Origin: Treponema sp. UBA6852 | GTDB taxonomy: Bacteria > Spirochaetota > Spirochaetia > Treponematales > Treponemataceae | NCBI GenBank assembly: GCA_002449305.1 | Contig: DKDI01000048.1 | Coordinates: 1 to 64,000, forward strand | DNA: 64,000 bases | Direction of reading: 5' to 3' | Shown: positions 1 to 7,594 of the stretch, piece after piece | Numbering within the stretch: position 1 is the first letter of the stretch | How the letters are laid out: the number at the start of each line of letters is the position of its first letter | Program-made: the position numbers and the translations under genes | The notes under the pieces: model-generated | Databases searched by the model: none | The model's input: the letters and a program-made list of their open reading frames with translations, nothing else | What the model was told of the DNA's origin: nothing

Positions 1-2
1 CA

Positions 3-227
3 AAGAACATGGCTCAAGATATTGCAAAAAACATGGCTCAAGATATTGCAAAAAACATGGCTAAGGACATGGCACAAAATATTGCAAAAGAAACTATTGC
101 TAAAAATTCGACTTTAACTGCAAAAAAACTTATAGAGATGAATCTTTCTATCGAAAATATAGTAAAAGCCACAGGACTTCCATTAAAACAAGTACTAGAA
201 CTAAAAAAAGAATCAGAAGCATTTTAA
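3..227 (+). CDS. C-terminal tail of an Rpn/PD-(D/E)XK transposase-like nuclease (partial)
   Basis: The reading frame is open to the left edge of the window, so this is the 3' end of a longer gene. It begins with tandem eight-residue units (MAQDIAKN, twice, then a degenerate copy) encoded by a 24-bp direct repeat, and ends with a helical segment containing SIENIVKATGLPLKQVLELKK. Repetitive charged linkers followed by this 'I..I..ATGL....I..L' helix-turn-helix-like tail are typical of the C-termini of Rpn family recombination-promoting nucleases, which are abundant in treponemes. The catalytic domain lies outside the window, so the family call rests on the tail alone. The usual linker in such proteins is a KAEG-type repeat, so the AQDIAKN unit is a variant. 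Confidence 0.55.
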   Translation, partial: KNMAQDIAKNMAQDIAKNMAKDMAQNIAKETIAKNSTLTAKKLIEMNLSIENIVKATGLPLKQVLELKKESEAF

Positions 228-291
228 AATGCATAAATGATAGATATTTTACTTAACTTTTACAAAAGTTGATAAAATTTAAAAACTGGTA

Positions 292-320
292 TTGACATAT
301 TTTTAGTGGCGTGCTATATT
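292..320 (+). promoter_or_regulatory. sigma-70 promoter of the tRNA gene
   Basis: A TTGACA (292-297) and TATATT (315-320) are separated by exactly 17 bp. The predicted start is near 327, just before the mature tRNA 5' end at 333. Confidence 0.8.
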
Positions 321-332
321 CTGTTCATTCGT

Positions 333-405
333 GGTGGCATAGCCCAGTCGGTAGAGCAATGGACTCATATTCCATGTGTCATAGGTTCGATCCCTATTGC
401 CACTA
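333..405 (+). tRNA. tRNA with CAT anticodon, probably elongator tRNA-Met
   Basis: It folds as a cloverleaf. The acceptor arm 333-339 pairs with 398-404 (closed by a G-U) and the discriminator is A405. The D arm is 342-345/354-357 with one C-A mismatch. The anticodon arm is 359-363/371-375 with CAT at 366-368. The T arm is 381-385/393-397 with loop TTCGATC. CCA is not encoded. A paired 1-72 position argues against initiator tRNA. A CAT anticodon could also belong to tRNA-Ile2 (lysidine-modified), which cannot be excluded by sequence reading alone. Confidence 0.9.
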
Positions 406-413
406 TAGAATTA

Positions 414-443
414 AGCACTTCAGTTTTCTGAGGTGCTTTTTTT
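414..443 (+). terminator. intrinsic terminator of the tRNA transcript
   Basis: AGCACTTCAG (414-423) and CTGAGGTGCT (428-437) form a 10-bp stem with a TTTT loop, followed by a run of T. Confidence 0.85.
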
Positions 444-536
444 ATTTGGGCTAAAAACAGCTTAGCGCAATCTGTTTCAGCATAGAATAAAAGATGTATA
501 AATATACATAAAAACTGTACCATTTTGCATAAACAG

Positions 537-565
537 TTGATTTTATACACAATTAATCTTATAAT
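537..565 (+). promoter_or_regulatory. sigma-70 promoter of argF
   Basis: TTGATT (537-542) and TATAAT (560-565) are spaced 17 bp apart. The predicted start near 572 gives a short leader containing the GGAGGA ribosome-binding site at 579-584. Confidence 0.75.
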
Positions 566-590
566 CATAATTCAAAATGGAGGAAGCAAG

Positions 591-1541
591 ATGAAGGCAG
601 AAAAATTCAAAAGCCCTTTCAAAGGAAGAAGCCTTTTAAACTGGATAGACTGGAAGCCAGAGGAAATCAGCCAGATTTTAGACTGGGCCTTTCAAGTAAA
701 AAAAGAATCCCATGCAGGCGAAGTCCACCAGAGATTTTTAGGGAAAACAATCGCGCTCATTTTTGAAAAACGCTCAACACGCACAAGATCTTCATTTGAA
801 ACTTCATTCGGCGAAGAAGGCGGCCATCCTGTATTCATGTCAACTGACGATATTCAGCTCGGCGGAAAAGAAAGCGTGCAGGACACAGCGAGAGTTCTTG
901 GAAGAATGTTCAGCGCGATAGAATTCCGCGGATTCAAGCAGTCCCATGTTGAAGACCTTGCAAAATATTCAGGGATTCCTGTTATAAACGGACTTACAGA
1001 CGACTTCCACCCTACTCAGGTTCTTGCAGATATTATGACGCTAAAGGAAAATTTTGGGCATTTAAAAGGACTTTCACTTTGCTTCTGCGGAGATGGACGA
1101 AACAATATGGCTCGTTCTCTTATGCTGATTTGTTCTAAGTTCGGAATTAATTTCAGCGTATTTGCGCCAAAAGAACTTTCGCCTGATAATGAAATACTAA
1201 AAATCTGCGCGCCATTTGCAAAGGAATCTGGAGCAACTATAACTGTTTCTGATAAAATTTCAGTTGTCAAAAATGCAGATTGCCTTTATACTGATGTTTG
1301 GGTTTCCATGGGTGAAGAATCGCTTAAAGAAGAGCGCGTAAAATTGCTTCAGCCATACCAAGTGAACAAGGCGCTTATGGAAGCAACTGGCAAGCCTGAA
1401 ACTATATTCCTGCACTGCCTCCCTGCTGTAAAAGAACAGGAAGTTACAGAAGAAGTCTTCGAAAGCAGCGCAAGCAAGGTTTGGGATCAGGCGGAAAACA
1501 GAAAGCATACCATAAAAGCCATTATGCTCGCGCTTATATAA
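591..1541 (+). CDS. argF: ornithine carbamoyltransferase
   Basis: A 316-residue protein of the usual OTCase length. It transfers a carbamoyl group from carbamoyl phosphate to ornithine to give citrulline (arginine synthesis, or the reverse in the arginine deiminase route). The carbamoyl-phosphate site STRTR is at residues 62-66, an HPTQ motif lies in the middle, and the OTCase-specific HCLP motif is at about 275-278; HCLP separates it from aspartate carbamoyltransferase. The ATG at 591 was chosen because GGAGGA sits 7 bp upstream, although the frame extends further upstream. The next gene begins 22 bp after the stop. No other arginine genes are in the window, so biosynthetic (argF) versus catabolic (arcB) use cannot be decided. 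Confidence 0.93.
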   Translation: MKAEKFKSPFKGRSLLNWIDWKPEEISQILDWAFQVKKESHAGEVHQRFLGKTIALIFEKRSTRTRSSFETSFGEEGGHPVFMSTDDIQLGGKESVQDTARVLGRMFSAIEFRGFKQSHVEDLAKYSGIPVINGLTDDFHPTQVLADIMTLKENFGHLKGLSLCFCGDGRNNMARSLMLICSKFGINFSVFAPKELSPDNEILKICAPFAKESGATITVSDKISVVKNADCLYTDVWVSMGEESLKEERVKLLQPYQVNKALMEATGKPETIFLHCLPAVKEQEVTEEVFESSASKVWDQAENRKHTIKAIMLALI

Positions 1542-1563
1542 TAGAATAAATTCGGAGGAATTC

Positions 1564-2007
1564 ATGAAGAAGTTTTTTGCCGCGGCAGTTCTTGCTCTTG
1601 CAGTTATGTTGCCAGTAGTTTCACAGGAAAACAACGAGCAGACAAAGCAGCCTGTATGGAATCACGGAGACAATGTATCTACAATTTCTTATCAGAATGT
1701 AAGAATCTTCAAAATTTATGACCAGAAAGACGCTTATGTTGTGCTTTACGAAAAACAGGGCATAGACATCGGAACTGCGGTTCTTCCAAAAAAATGGTTC
1801 AAAAATGAAGACGGAGCTAGAAAGCTCAATTTCAGAACTATGCCAAAAGGTCTTTCTCCATACATGACTGTAATAAGCCAAAACGGTGAATTCCTAAAAG
1901 TATGGATTACAGCTCCTACAAACCGTTTCAATTCACTTTGGGCAATTGCACCTAGCGGAATGCAGATTGACGGAACTGACGCAGACTCGCTTACTCTTGA
2001 CTACTAG
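1564..2007 (+). CDS. small secreted protein of unknown function
   Basis: A 147-residue protein with a clear signal peptide: MKK, a hydrophobic stretch rich in Ala, Val and Leu, then a probable cleavage near VVSQE. The mature part is about 125 residues, mostly short beta-like segments (for example VRIFKIYDQKDAYVVLYEKQ), and has no cysteine. I do not recognise a family. A good ribosome-binding site (GGAGGA) precedes the ATG, and the gap of 22 bp to argF suggests cotranscription, although a functional link to OTCase is not obvious. A terminator follows. Confidence 0.75.
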   Translation: MKKFFAAAVLALAVMLPVVSQENNEQTKQPVWNHGDNVSTISYQNVRIFKIYDQKDAYVVLYEKQGIDIGTAVLPKKWFKNEDGARKLNFRTMPKGLSPYMTVISQNGEFLKVWITAPTNRFNSLWAIAPSGMQIDGTDADSLTLDY

Positions 2008-2045
2008 AAAAATTAGCAAGTAGAAAAACACATTTTTTAGTAAGG

Positions 2046-2083
2046 AGACTTGATTCTGGAAATTTCAGGGTCAGGTCTTTTTT
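2046..2083 (+). terminator. intrinsic terminator after the small secreted protein gene
   Basis: AGACTTGA (2046-2053) pairs with TCAGGTCT (2071-2078; one G-U pair), followed by a T run to 2083. It lies 20 bp upstream of the nrnA-like start. Confidence 0.65.
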
Positions 2084-2102
2084 AATTTCAGGCAGGAAAA
2101 AT

Positions 2103-3086
2103 ATGATTCTTATTTCAAAAGACCAAATTTCAAAATTTAAAAGTTTTTTAGATTCCCATGAGAGTTTCATTATTGCAGGACACAAAGAACCGGACGGCGA
2201 CTGCATTTCAAGCTGCATAGGACTTTCATTTATTCTGGACAAATTCAACAAGCCTTACATAATGCTTAACGCCGGACCTTTTAAAAGAAACGAAATAAAG
2301 AAATTCGCGCCAAAATTTAAAAATGCACTGCCCTTTATGACGCAGAACGAAAGAAATTCATGCGGACTTATAATCGCGGACTGTTCGGAACTTTCAAGGC
2401 TCGGCGATATTGATGGAGATTTAAAAGGATTCAGCACATTTATAATCGACCACCACAAAACAGCCGATGTAAAAAATTCAGACAACATAATAGACCCGAC
2501 TTCACCGGCGGCAGCTTGCCTTGTCCAGCAGCTTTTTGAAGCGATTGTCGGAAAACCTTCGAAAGAACAGGCGGATATTTTTTTCTTTGGAATGGCGACT
2601 GACACAGGATTTTTCAAGTATCTTACAGAAGACAGCGCAGAAGTTTTCAAGGGAACGGCAAGGCTTGTTGAATCCGGCGCAAACCCAAGAAAAATTTATC
2701 AAGAAATGACAGGCGGAAAGCAATGGAACACAAGAAAACTTCTGGGAATTATGCTAGACCATGCGGAACGGCATTTCAACGGAAAACTTGTTGTAACTTT
2801 TGAAACAATGGACGATACAAGAAAATTCGGGCAAGACGGCCGGGACAGCGATGCTTTTTACGCGCTCATGCTTGAAGTTGAAAATGTAGAGGCTATTTTG
2901 TTCATTCGGCAAGAAACAGAATTTTCATGCACACTGGGATTCCGTTCAAAGGAAAAATGCGACGTTAGCGCAATTGCTTCTAAATTCGGCGGCGGCGGAC
3001 ACAAAAATGCTGCCGGAGCGAGCACAGAAGGAAAAATTGAAACATTGTTGCCTTTAATCCTAAAAGAATTCTCAAAAGTGCTTTAA
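2103..3086 (+). CDS. nrnA: DHH/DHHA1 phosphoesterase, NrnA-like (oligoribonuclease / pAp phosphatase)
   Basis: A 327-residue protein with a DHH phosphoesterase domain followed by DHHA1. The N-terminal metal motif reads GHKEPDGDC, then IIADCSELSRLGD, then IDHHKTAD (the DHH motif itself), and the C-terminal substrate-binding motif is GGGGHKNAAGAS. This arrangement and length match NrnA-type enzymes, which hydrolyse short oligoribonucleotides to mononucleotides and dephosphorylate 3'-phosphoadenosine 5'-phosphate in the cytoplasm. It stands alone between two terminators. The ATG at 2103 is preceded by AGGCAGGA. RecJ is excluded by the short length. Confidence 0.88.
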   Translation: MILISKDQISKFKSFLDSHESFIIAGHKEPDGDCISSCIGLSFILDKFNKPYIMLNAGPFKRNEIKKFAPKFKNALPFMTQNERNSCGLIIADCSELSRLGDIDGDLKGFSTFIIDHHKTADVKNSDNIIDPTSPAAACLVQQLFEAIVGKPSKEQADIFFFGMATDTGFFKYLTEDSAEVFKGTARLVESGANPRKIYQEMTGGKQWNTRKLLGIMLDHAERHFNGKLVVTFETMDDTRKFGQDGRDSDAFYALMLEVENVEAILFIRQETEFSCTLGFRSKEKCDVSAIASKFGGGGHKNAAGASTEGKIETLLPLILKEFSKVL

Positions 3087-3119
3087 TTTTTCTTCCATAA
3101 GATAATAAGACAAAAGAAA

Positions 3120-3146
3120 AAGCTTCCAGAAATGGAGGCTTTTTTG
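3120..3146 (+). terminator. intrinsic terminator after nrnA
   Basis: A nine-base-pair stem (3120-3128 with 3133-3141), a GAAA tetraloop and a T run. Confidence 0.85.
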
Positions 3147-3296
3147 TTAGTTTTTCTGCAATATTTTTTTATCAAATAACAGAAAATAACAAAAATCCTG
3201 TTATATTTTGAAAAAACTTACAGCCGCTAGTTATTTTTTCAGCTATAAAATAGCAAAAAATCAAGCAAAACACGCAAATTTCACGTAATTTCACTT

Positions 3297-3310
3297 GGCA
3301 TAAATATTGC
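3297..3310 (+). promoter_or_regulatory. possible sigma-54 (-24/-12) promoter
   Basis: TTGGCAT...TTGCT places GG at 3297-3298 and GC at 3309-3310 with ten bases between them, the diagnostic RpoN spacing. No convincing sigma-70 pair was seen in the same spot. It would start a transcript near 3322 with a structured leader for the gene at 3439. RpoN is known in treponemes. No enhancer-binding protein gene is visible nearby. Confidence 0.45.
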
Positions 3311-3324
3311 TATTTTTCTTTCAC

Positions 3325-3426
3325 AAGTTTGCGTCGCAAACTTCCTTATCAACTGCATATTCTCATTTCATTGCGAATATGCTTAAAAAGTCAAATCGGA
3401 AATTGGAATTTCCTCATTGACTTTTT
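3325..3426 (+). promoter_or_regulatory. three consecutive hairpins in the leader of the sigma-like gene
   Basis: The 352-bp gap before 3439 holds three perfect dyads in a row. The first is AAGTTTGC/GCAAACTT (3325-3332/3336-3343). The second is GCATATTC/GAATATGC (3355-3362/3375-3382). The third is AAAAAGTCAA/TTGACTTTTT (3385-3394/3417-3426), which encloses GGAAATT/AATTTCC. The last ends 12 bp before the ATG, beside the ribosome-binding site TAGGAG. The third could act as a terminator or as a cover for translation. Confidence 0.6.
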
Positions 3427-3438
3427 ATAGGAGAAATT

Positions 3439-4353
3439 ATGAGTGAAAAAACTACGGCGGAAGTAAGAAAAATCTGGAAGGATTTCAGCGAAAAAAAGAC
3501 AAGTGAAGAGGAAGCAAAGAATTTGCTTTTGGAATTTATGTTCAGGCGGAAATTTGAACTGGGACTTGCAAGCATGAGCGAGGATGATTTTTCAGATTTT
3601 CTTGTTTATATGGCAGAACATTTCATCCATATCCTAAAAAAGTACAATCCAAAAATAAGCGATTTTTCCACTTACATTTATGGAGTTTTGCAGGCATCGG
3701 CTTTTTGGCGAAAAAGGAAACAGTTCTTGGCAAACGAAAAAAAATCTTTTTGCGAAACTTTAGTTGTCGAAGAATCTAGTTTCATTCTTGAGAATGAAGA
3801 AATTTATTTTGAAAATGAAATGACAACAGAAGAACTTTACAAAGTTGCAAAGAAAAATCTTGAATATTCGGCTTGTTCAAGGCATTCTGAAAGAAAAACA
3901 AAAATCAGCGAAAGTTTTACAAAAGAACTCTGTCTTGTTCTTGCGCTAAAATCTTGTTACAGCATTACGGATCCGCTTGTTGAAAAAGTTTCCGCCGCCA
4001 CAGGATGCAGCAAGGAAAAACTTAGAAAAATGATTATGAGCGCAAAAGAATCAATTGAAAAAAAGGAAATGCGTTTTCATAATTTATTTAAAAGACGAAA
4101 TTTTGCATATTATCATAGAAAGAAATTTTCAATGCAAAAACAAAGAGAAGCGCAAAAAGAATCAGCATGTACTGAATACGAACTGCAAAAATTCAACTCG
4201 CATGACCAAAGATGGCGAAAATCGATTGAAGAACTTTCAAGGCAAATTCCTGTTCCCACAAACATAACGGTTGGCAGGCTTCTTTCAATGAGTCCGCGCC
4301 ATGTTGCTTTCCTTGTCTCAAAGGCAAAGGAAATTTTCAACGGAGACGAATAG
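3439..4353 (+). CDS. sigma-70-like or HTH DNA-binding protein, uncharacterised
   Basis: A 304-residue cytoplasmic protein without a signal peptide. Residues about 50-95 resemble sigma-70 region 2 (HFIHILKKYNPKISDFSTYI, followed by an aromatic, basic stretch), echoing the 'KYDP..G.FSTYL...R' core of sigma factors. The extreme C-terminus (GRLLSMSPRHVAFLVSKAKE) resembles the helix-turn-helix of region 4. The middle is highly charged and lysine-rich. This is a weak family resemblance read by eye, not an assignment; it could be a divergent sigma factor, an anti-sigma or an unrelated regulator. A possible sigma-54 promoter and three hairpins precede it. It is monocistronic, and rdgB follows from its own promoter. 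Confidence 0.5.
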   Translation: MSEKTTAEVRKIWKDFSEKKTSEEEAKNLLLEFMFRRKFELGLASMSEDDFSDFLVYMAEHFIHILKKYNPKISDFSTYIYGVLQASAFWRKRKQFLANEKKSFCETLVVEESSFILENEEIYFENEMTTEELYKVAKKNLEYSACSRHSERKTKISESFTKELCLVLALKSCYSITDPLVEKVSAATGCSKEKLRKMIMSAKESIEKKEMRFHNLFKRRNFAYYHRKKFSMQKQREAQKESACTEYELQKFNSHDQRWRKSIEELSRQIPVPTNITVGRLLSMSPRHVAFLVSKAKEIFNGDE

Positions 4354-4378
4354 AAAACTACAGAAAACTGCCATTCTC

Positions 4379-4407
4379 TCGACAACAAGCATTTAAAATG
4401 CTATTCT
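4379..4407 (+). promoter_or_regulatory. promoter of rdgB, leaderless type
   Basis: TCGACA (4379-4384) and TATTCT (4402-4407) are 17 bp apart. Only six bases separate the -10 from the ATG at 4414, and there is no Shine-Dalgarno sequence, so the transcript should start at or within a base or two of the ATG. Confidence 0.65.
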
Positions 4408-4413
4408 TTTGGA

Positions 4414-5064
4414 ATGAAAATTTATCTTGCAACCGGAAATTTTAATAAAAAACGTGAAGTCTCGGAGCTTTTTCCAGAGCATACAATTGTAATTCCAAAG
4501 GACGAGGGAATTGACTTTGATCCAGAAGAGACCGGCTTGACTTTTTACGAGAACAGCCTTATAAAAGCAAAAGCCTTGTGGGAAATTGTGCGCTCCCCTG
4601 TTCTTGCTGACGATTCTGGAATTTGCGCAGATGCACTGAACGGTGCTCCAGGAATTTTTTCTTCGCGTTATGCAGGACCGGATTTTATGAAAGGAAAACC
4701 TGATGGAAAGAAAATTCCTCAGGAAGATCAGAATAAATTTTTAATTCAGCAAATAACAGATTCAATTTCCTCTGGAAAATTTCAAAAGCGGACAGCGCAT
4801 TACACTTGCTCAATGGTTCTTTACATGGGAAATGACAGGCTTTTTGTTGTGCAGGAAACAATGGAAGGTGAAATTGTTGAGAAACTTGAAGATGCAAGAG
4901 GAACTGGCGGATTCGGATACGACCCGATTTTCTATCTTCCTGAACTCGGAAAGACTGCCGCAGAACTTACAGCAGAACAAAAAAATGCGATAAGCCACCG
5001 CGGAAAAGCTTCACGCCTCATAAAAAAAATAGCAGAAAATATTATTTGCGACGAGGGAAAATGA
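4414..5064 (+). CDS. rdgB: XTP/dITP diphosphatase (RdgB/HAM1 family)
   Basis: A 216-residue member of the Ham1 family, which hydrolyses deaminated purine triphosphates (dITP, XTP) to monophosphates and so keeps hypoxanthine and xanthine out of nucleic acids. The N-terminus MKIYLATGNFNKKREV, the central DDSGICADALNGAPGIFSSR and the C-terminal GTGGFGYDPIF and SHRGKA motifs are all present. It is slightly longer than E. coli RdgB because of a lysine-rich insert around residue 90. The stop overlaps the start of the next gene (ATGA), so translation is probably coupled. Confidence 0.93.
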   Translation: MKIYLATGNFNKKREVSELFPEHTIVIPKDEGIDFDPEETGLTFYENSLIKAKALWEIVRSPVLADDSGICADALNGAPGIFSSRYAGPDFMKGKPDGKKIPQEDQNKFLIQQITDSISSGKFQKRTAHYTCSMVLYMGNDRLFVVQETMEGEIVEKLEDARGTGGFGYDPIFYLPELGKTAAELTAEQKNAISHRGKASRLIKKIAENIICDEGK

Positions 5065-6092
5065 AAATTGCAGTTGACTGCCGAATGAGCGGAAAAAGCG
5101 GAATCGGAACTTTTTTAGACGAAATTCTTCCATATTTGAAGAGCAGCGAAAACGAATTGTTTTTATTCGGCACAAAAGAAAGTACTCCTTGCAATGTAAA
5201 AACTTTTTCACTGAAAGAAATGTTTCTATTTCCGAAAGAACTTTTAAAAAAAATAAATTTGTGCGATGTTTATTTTTCGCCATATTGCAATATTCCGGGC
5301 GGAATAAAAATTCCTGTTTTTTCAACAATCCATGACATCGTTTTTCTTGATGTAAAAGGACTCTGCGGAAAAGCTGGAGTTATTGCAAGAAAATTTTTCT
5401 ATAAACGCGCTATAAGAAAATCCAAGGAAATTTTTACAGTTTCAAATTTCAGCAAGGAAAGAATTGAAAAAGTTCTAAAATGCAAGAAAAAAATTTCGGT
5501 TGTCTACAACGGTCTTCCAAGTTATATGGAAAAAAAATGTTCAAATGTGAAAAAGGACAACTCCATAATTTTTATCGGAAACATAAAAAAGCATAAAGGA
5601 CTTTCTGTTCTGCTTGAGGCTTTTGAAAAGTTTTATCAGCTTGAAAACATTGCGGAAAAGCCAAAACTTTTAATCGTTGGCTCTCAGGACAATTTCAGAA
5701 CAAAGGACAACAGCATTTCAGAAAAAATCAGCGAGCTGAATTCAAAATATTCTAATTCAATTGAATTCACTGGATTTGTTGAAAATGAAAAATTGCTGTT
5801 GCTTTTAAGCCAGGCAAAATTCTTAATTCAGCCATCGCTTTATGAAGGATTTGGAATTCCGCCGTTGCAAGCACTTTACTGCGGAACAAAAGCCGTTATT
5901 TCTGACATTCCAGTTTTCAAGGAAATTTATGATGGATTTCCAGTTGTCTTTTTTGAAAGCGGAAACAGCAATGATTTATGCGAAAAAATGCAAAGAACTT
6001 TTTGCGATGAAAGTCCGCTTGGAGAAATTCCTGAAAAATATTCCTATAAAAAAACAGCATCTTTGATTTTAAGTGAAATAACTAGAAAATAA
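5061..6092 (+). CDS. family 4-type glycosyltransferase
   Basis: A 343-residue GT-B fold glycosyltransferase. The N-terminal half begins MKIAVDCRMSGKSGIGTF (glycine-rich acceptor-side loop). The C-terminal nucleotide-sugar half has IIFIGNIKKHKG and the E-x7-E-like motif in PSLYEGFGIPPLQAL. The ATG at 5061 is preferred over the upstream TTG at 5046 because GAGGG precedes it and it overlaps the rdgB stop in the ATGA manner. It most likely adds a sugar during cell-surface polysaccharide or glycolipid assembly, in keeping with the sugar transferase that follows. Donor and acceptor cannot be told from sequence. Confidence 0.85.
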   Translation: MKIAVDCRMSGKSGIGTFLDEILPYLKSSENELFLFGTKESTPCNVKTFSLKEMFLFPKELLKKINLCDVYFSPYCNIPGGIKIPVFSTIHDIVFLDVKGLCGKAGVIARKFFYKRAIRKSKEIFTVSNFSKERIEKVLKCKKKISVVYNGLPSYMEKKCSNVKKDNSIIFIGNIKKHKGLSVLLEAFEKFYQLENIAEKPKLLIVGSQDNFRTKDNSISEKISELNSKYSNSIEFTGFVENEKLLLLLSQAKFLIQPSLYEGFGIPPLQALYCGTKAVISDIPVFKEIYDGFPVVFFESGNSNDLCEKMQRTFCDESPLGEIPEKYSYKKTASLILSEITRK

Positions 6093-6112
6093 TGCGTTTT
6101 TATGTGTAACAA

Positions 6113-6141
6113 TAGACAATTTCGCTTTTTTCCTTTATATT
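6113..6141 (+). promoter_or_regulatory. promoter of the sugar transferase gene, short leader
   Basis: TAGACA (6113-6118) and TATATT (6136-6141) with a 17-bp spacer. The ATG at 6152 is ten bases after the -10 and has no Shine-Dalgarno sequence, giving a leader of about four bases. Confidence 0.65.
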
Positions 6142-6151
6142 AGATAGACTT

Positions 6152-7591
6152 ATGATTTCTAGTATCAACGCAGACGAATTAGAAAAATACTTAAAATCTC
6201 AATATAGGCACACAAGTTCATTCGTTTCTGGTGTCTCACTTGGCTTTATAGATGCATTGCTTTTTATGCTTTCAATCTGCATTGGATTTTTTATTGTAAA
6301 TGCGTTCGACCCTTCCTGTATAAATTTCAGATCTTTTTTGAAATATTCAGTTTTCTTGCCAGCAGTTTTCATTGTTTTCTATTTAAATGGACTTTACCCA
6401 GGAATTCTTTTAGCTCCAGAAGACGAAGTAAGAAGATTTTCACTTTCATCATTTTTCATTCTTATTGGAGAAGCTTTTGCGCTTACAACTATAAAGTCCA
6501 CAAAAGACCTTATTCCAATTGCAGTAGCACTTGTGCTTTCATGGCCGTTTGCAACAATTTTACTTCCGCTTGGAAGAGAATTAAGCAGAAGATATTTTGC
6601 AAAATTCTCATGGTGGGGAGTTCCAGCGGTAGTTTACAACAAAGATGACAGGGCAAATTTAATCGTAGAGCGGCTTTTGAAAAAAAAATATCTTGGCTAT
6701 AGACCGATTCTCATTGTAACGGACTCAGTCATTCACAAAGATGAATTTCTTGGAATAAAAATTGTTGAGCAGTCTGCTGAAATTTCCGCAGTTTTAAAAA
6801 AAATCAACATAAAAGTCGGGATTCTATGCGGATTCAATAAAAACCTTGAAGAACTTCAGACAAATTACAGATATTTAATCCGTGTGCCAAGAGAGCAGTT
6901 GAACACAACAATGTCTTTGCACATGAAAGATTTCGGCGGAATTCTTGCGTTCTCTTCAACAAACTATCTTACAAAAAAAAGTTCCTTGTTTTTAAAAAGA
7001 GCAATCGATATTCTTGCCTGCATTTGCGTTGCGCCGATTTTGCTTCCGCTTACGTTAATTATTGCAATCGCAGTAAAAATAAGTTCGCCAGGACCAGTTT
7101 TCTACGGACATAAAAGAGTCGGAAAAAATCATTCAGTTTTAAAATGCTGGAAATTCCGTTCAATGTGCATTGACGCAGACAAAAAGTTAAAGGAAATTCT
7201 TGAAAATGATCCTGTAAGAGCCGCGGAATGGGAAAAAGACAGAAAATTCACAGATGATCCGCGTGTAACAAAGCTTGGAAAATTCCTTAGAAAAACCAGT
7301 CTTGATGAAATTCCGCAGCTTTGGAATATTTTTGTCGGAGAAATGTCCTTAGTCGGCCCGCGCCCAGTTACAGAGCCTGAACTCATAAAATACGGAAAAT
7401 ATTCAGACTATGTGCTTTCTGTAAAGCCTGGATTAAGCGGAATGTGGCAGATTTCAGGACGAAGCGACACTGGCTACGAGGAAAGAATCAATTTAGACAC
7501 TTATTATATCCAAAACTGGTCTGTGTGGCTTGACATTTGGATTTTGATAAAAACAGTCGGAGTTGTAATAAAAGGCAAAGGAGCCTATTGA
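6152..7591 (+). CDS. polyprenyl-phosphate sugar phosphotransferase (WbaP/WcaJ type)
   Basis: A 479-residue membrane protein that should start a lipid-linked polysaccharide by moving a sugar phosphate from a UDP-sugar to undecaprenyl phosphate. The first 145 residues hold about four membrane segments. A soluble middle domain follows, then a further hydrophobic segment (KRAIDILACICVAPILLPLT) leading into the catalytic domain with SPGPVFYGHKRVGKN, WKFRSM, SLDEIPQLWNIFVGEMSLVG and GPRP. This is the usual domain order and length. It has its own promoter and no Shine-Dalgarno site. Together with the upstream glycosyltransferase it suggests exopolysaccharide or glycolipid synthesis. Confidence 0.92.
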   Translation: MISSINADELEKYLKSQYRHTSSFVSGVSLGFIDALLFMLSICIGFFIVNAFDPSCINFRSFLKYSVFLPAVFIVFYLNGLYPGILLAPEDEVRRFSLSSFFILIGEAFALTTIKSTKDLIPIAVALVLSWPFATILLPLGRELSRRYFAKFSWWGVPAVVYNKDDRANLIVERLLKKKYLGYRPILIVTDSVIHKDEFLGIKIVEQSAEISAVLKKINIKVGILCGFNKNLEELQTNYRYLIRVPREQLNTTMSLHMKDFGGILAFSSTNYLTKKSSLFLKRAIDILACICVAPILLPLTLIIAIAVKISSPGPVFYGHKRVGKNHSVLKCWKFRSMCIDADKKLKEILENDPVRAAEWEKDRKFTDDPRVTKLGKFLRKTSLDEIPQLWNIFVGEMSLVGPRPVTEPELIKYGKYSDYVLSVKPGLSGMWQISGRSDTGYEERINLDTYYIQNWSVWLDIWILIKTVGVVIKGKGAY

Positions 7592-7594
7592 TTT

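Noticed and set aside
6..80. Short direct repeats as a CRISPR array
   Set aside because: The repeats are contiguous, in frame and protein-coding, without spacers. No CRISPR array or cas gene was seen in the window.
333..405. Initiator tRNA-fMet
   Set aside because: The 1-72 position is paired (G-U) and the anticodon stem lacks the three consecutive G-C pairs of initiator tRNA.
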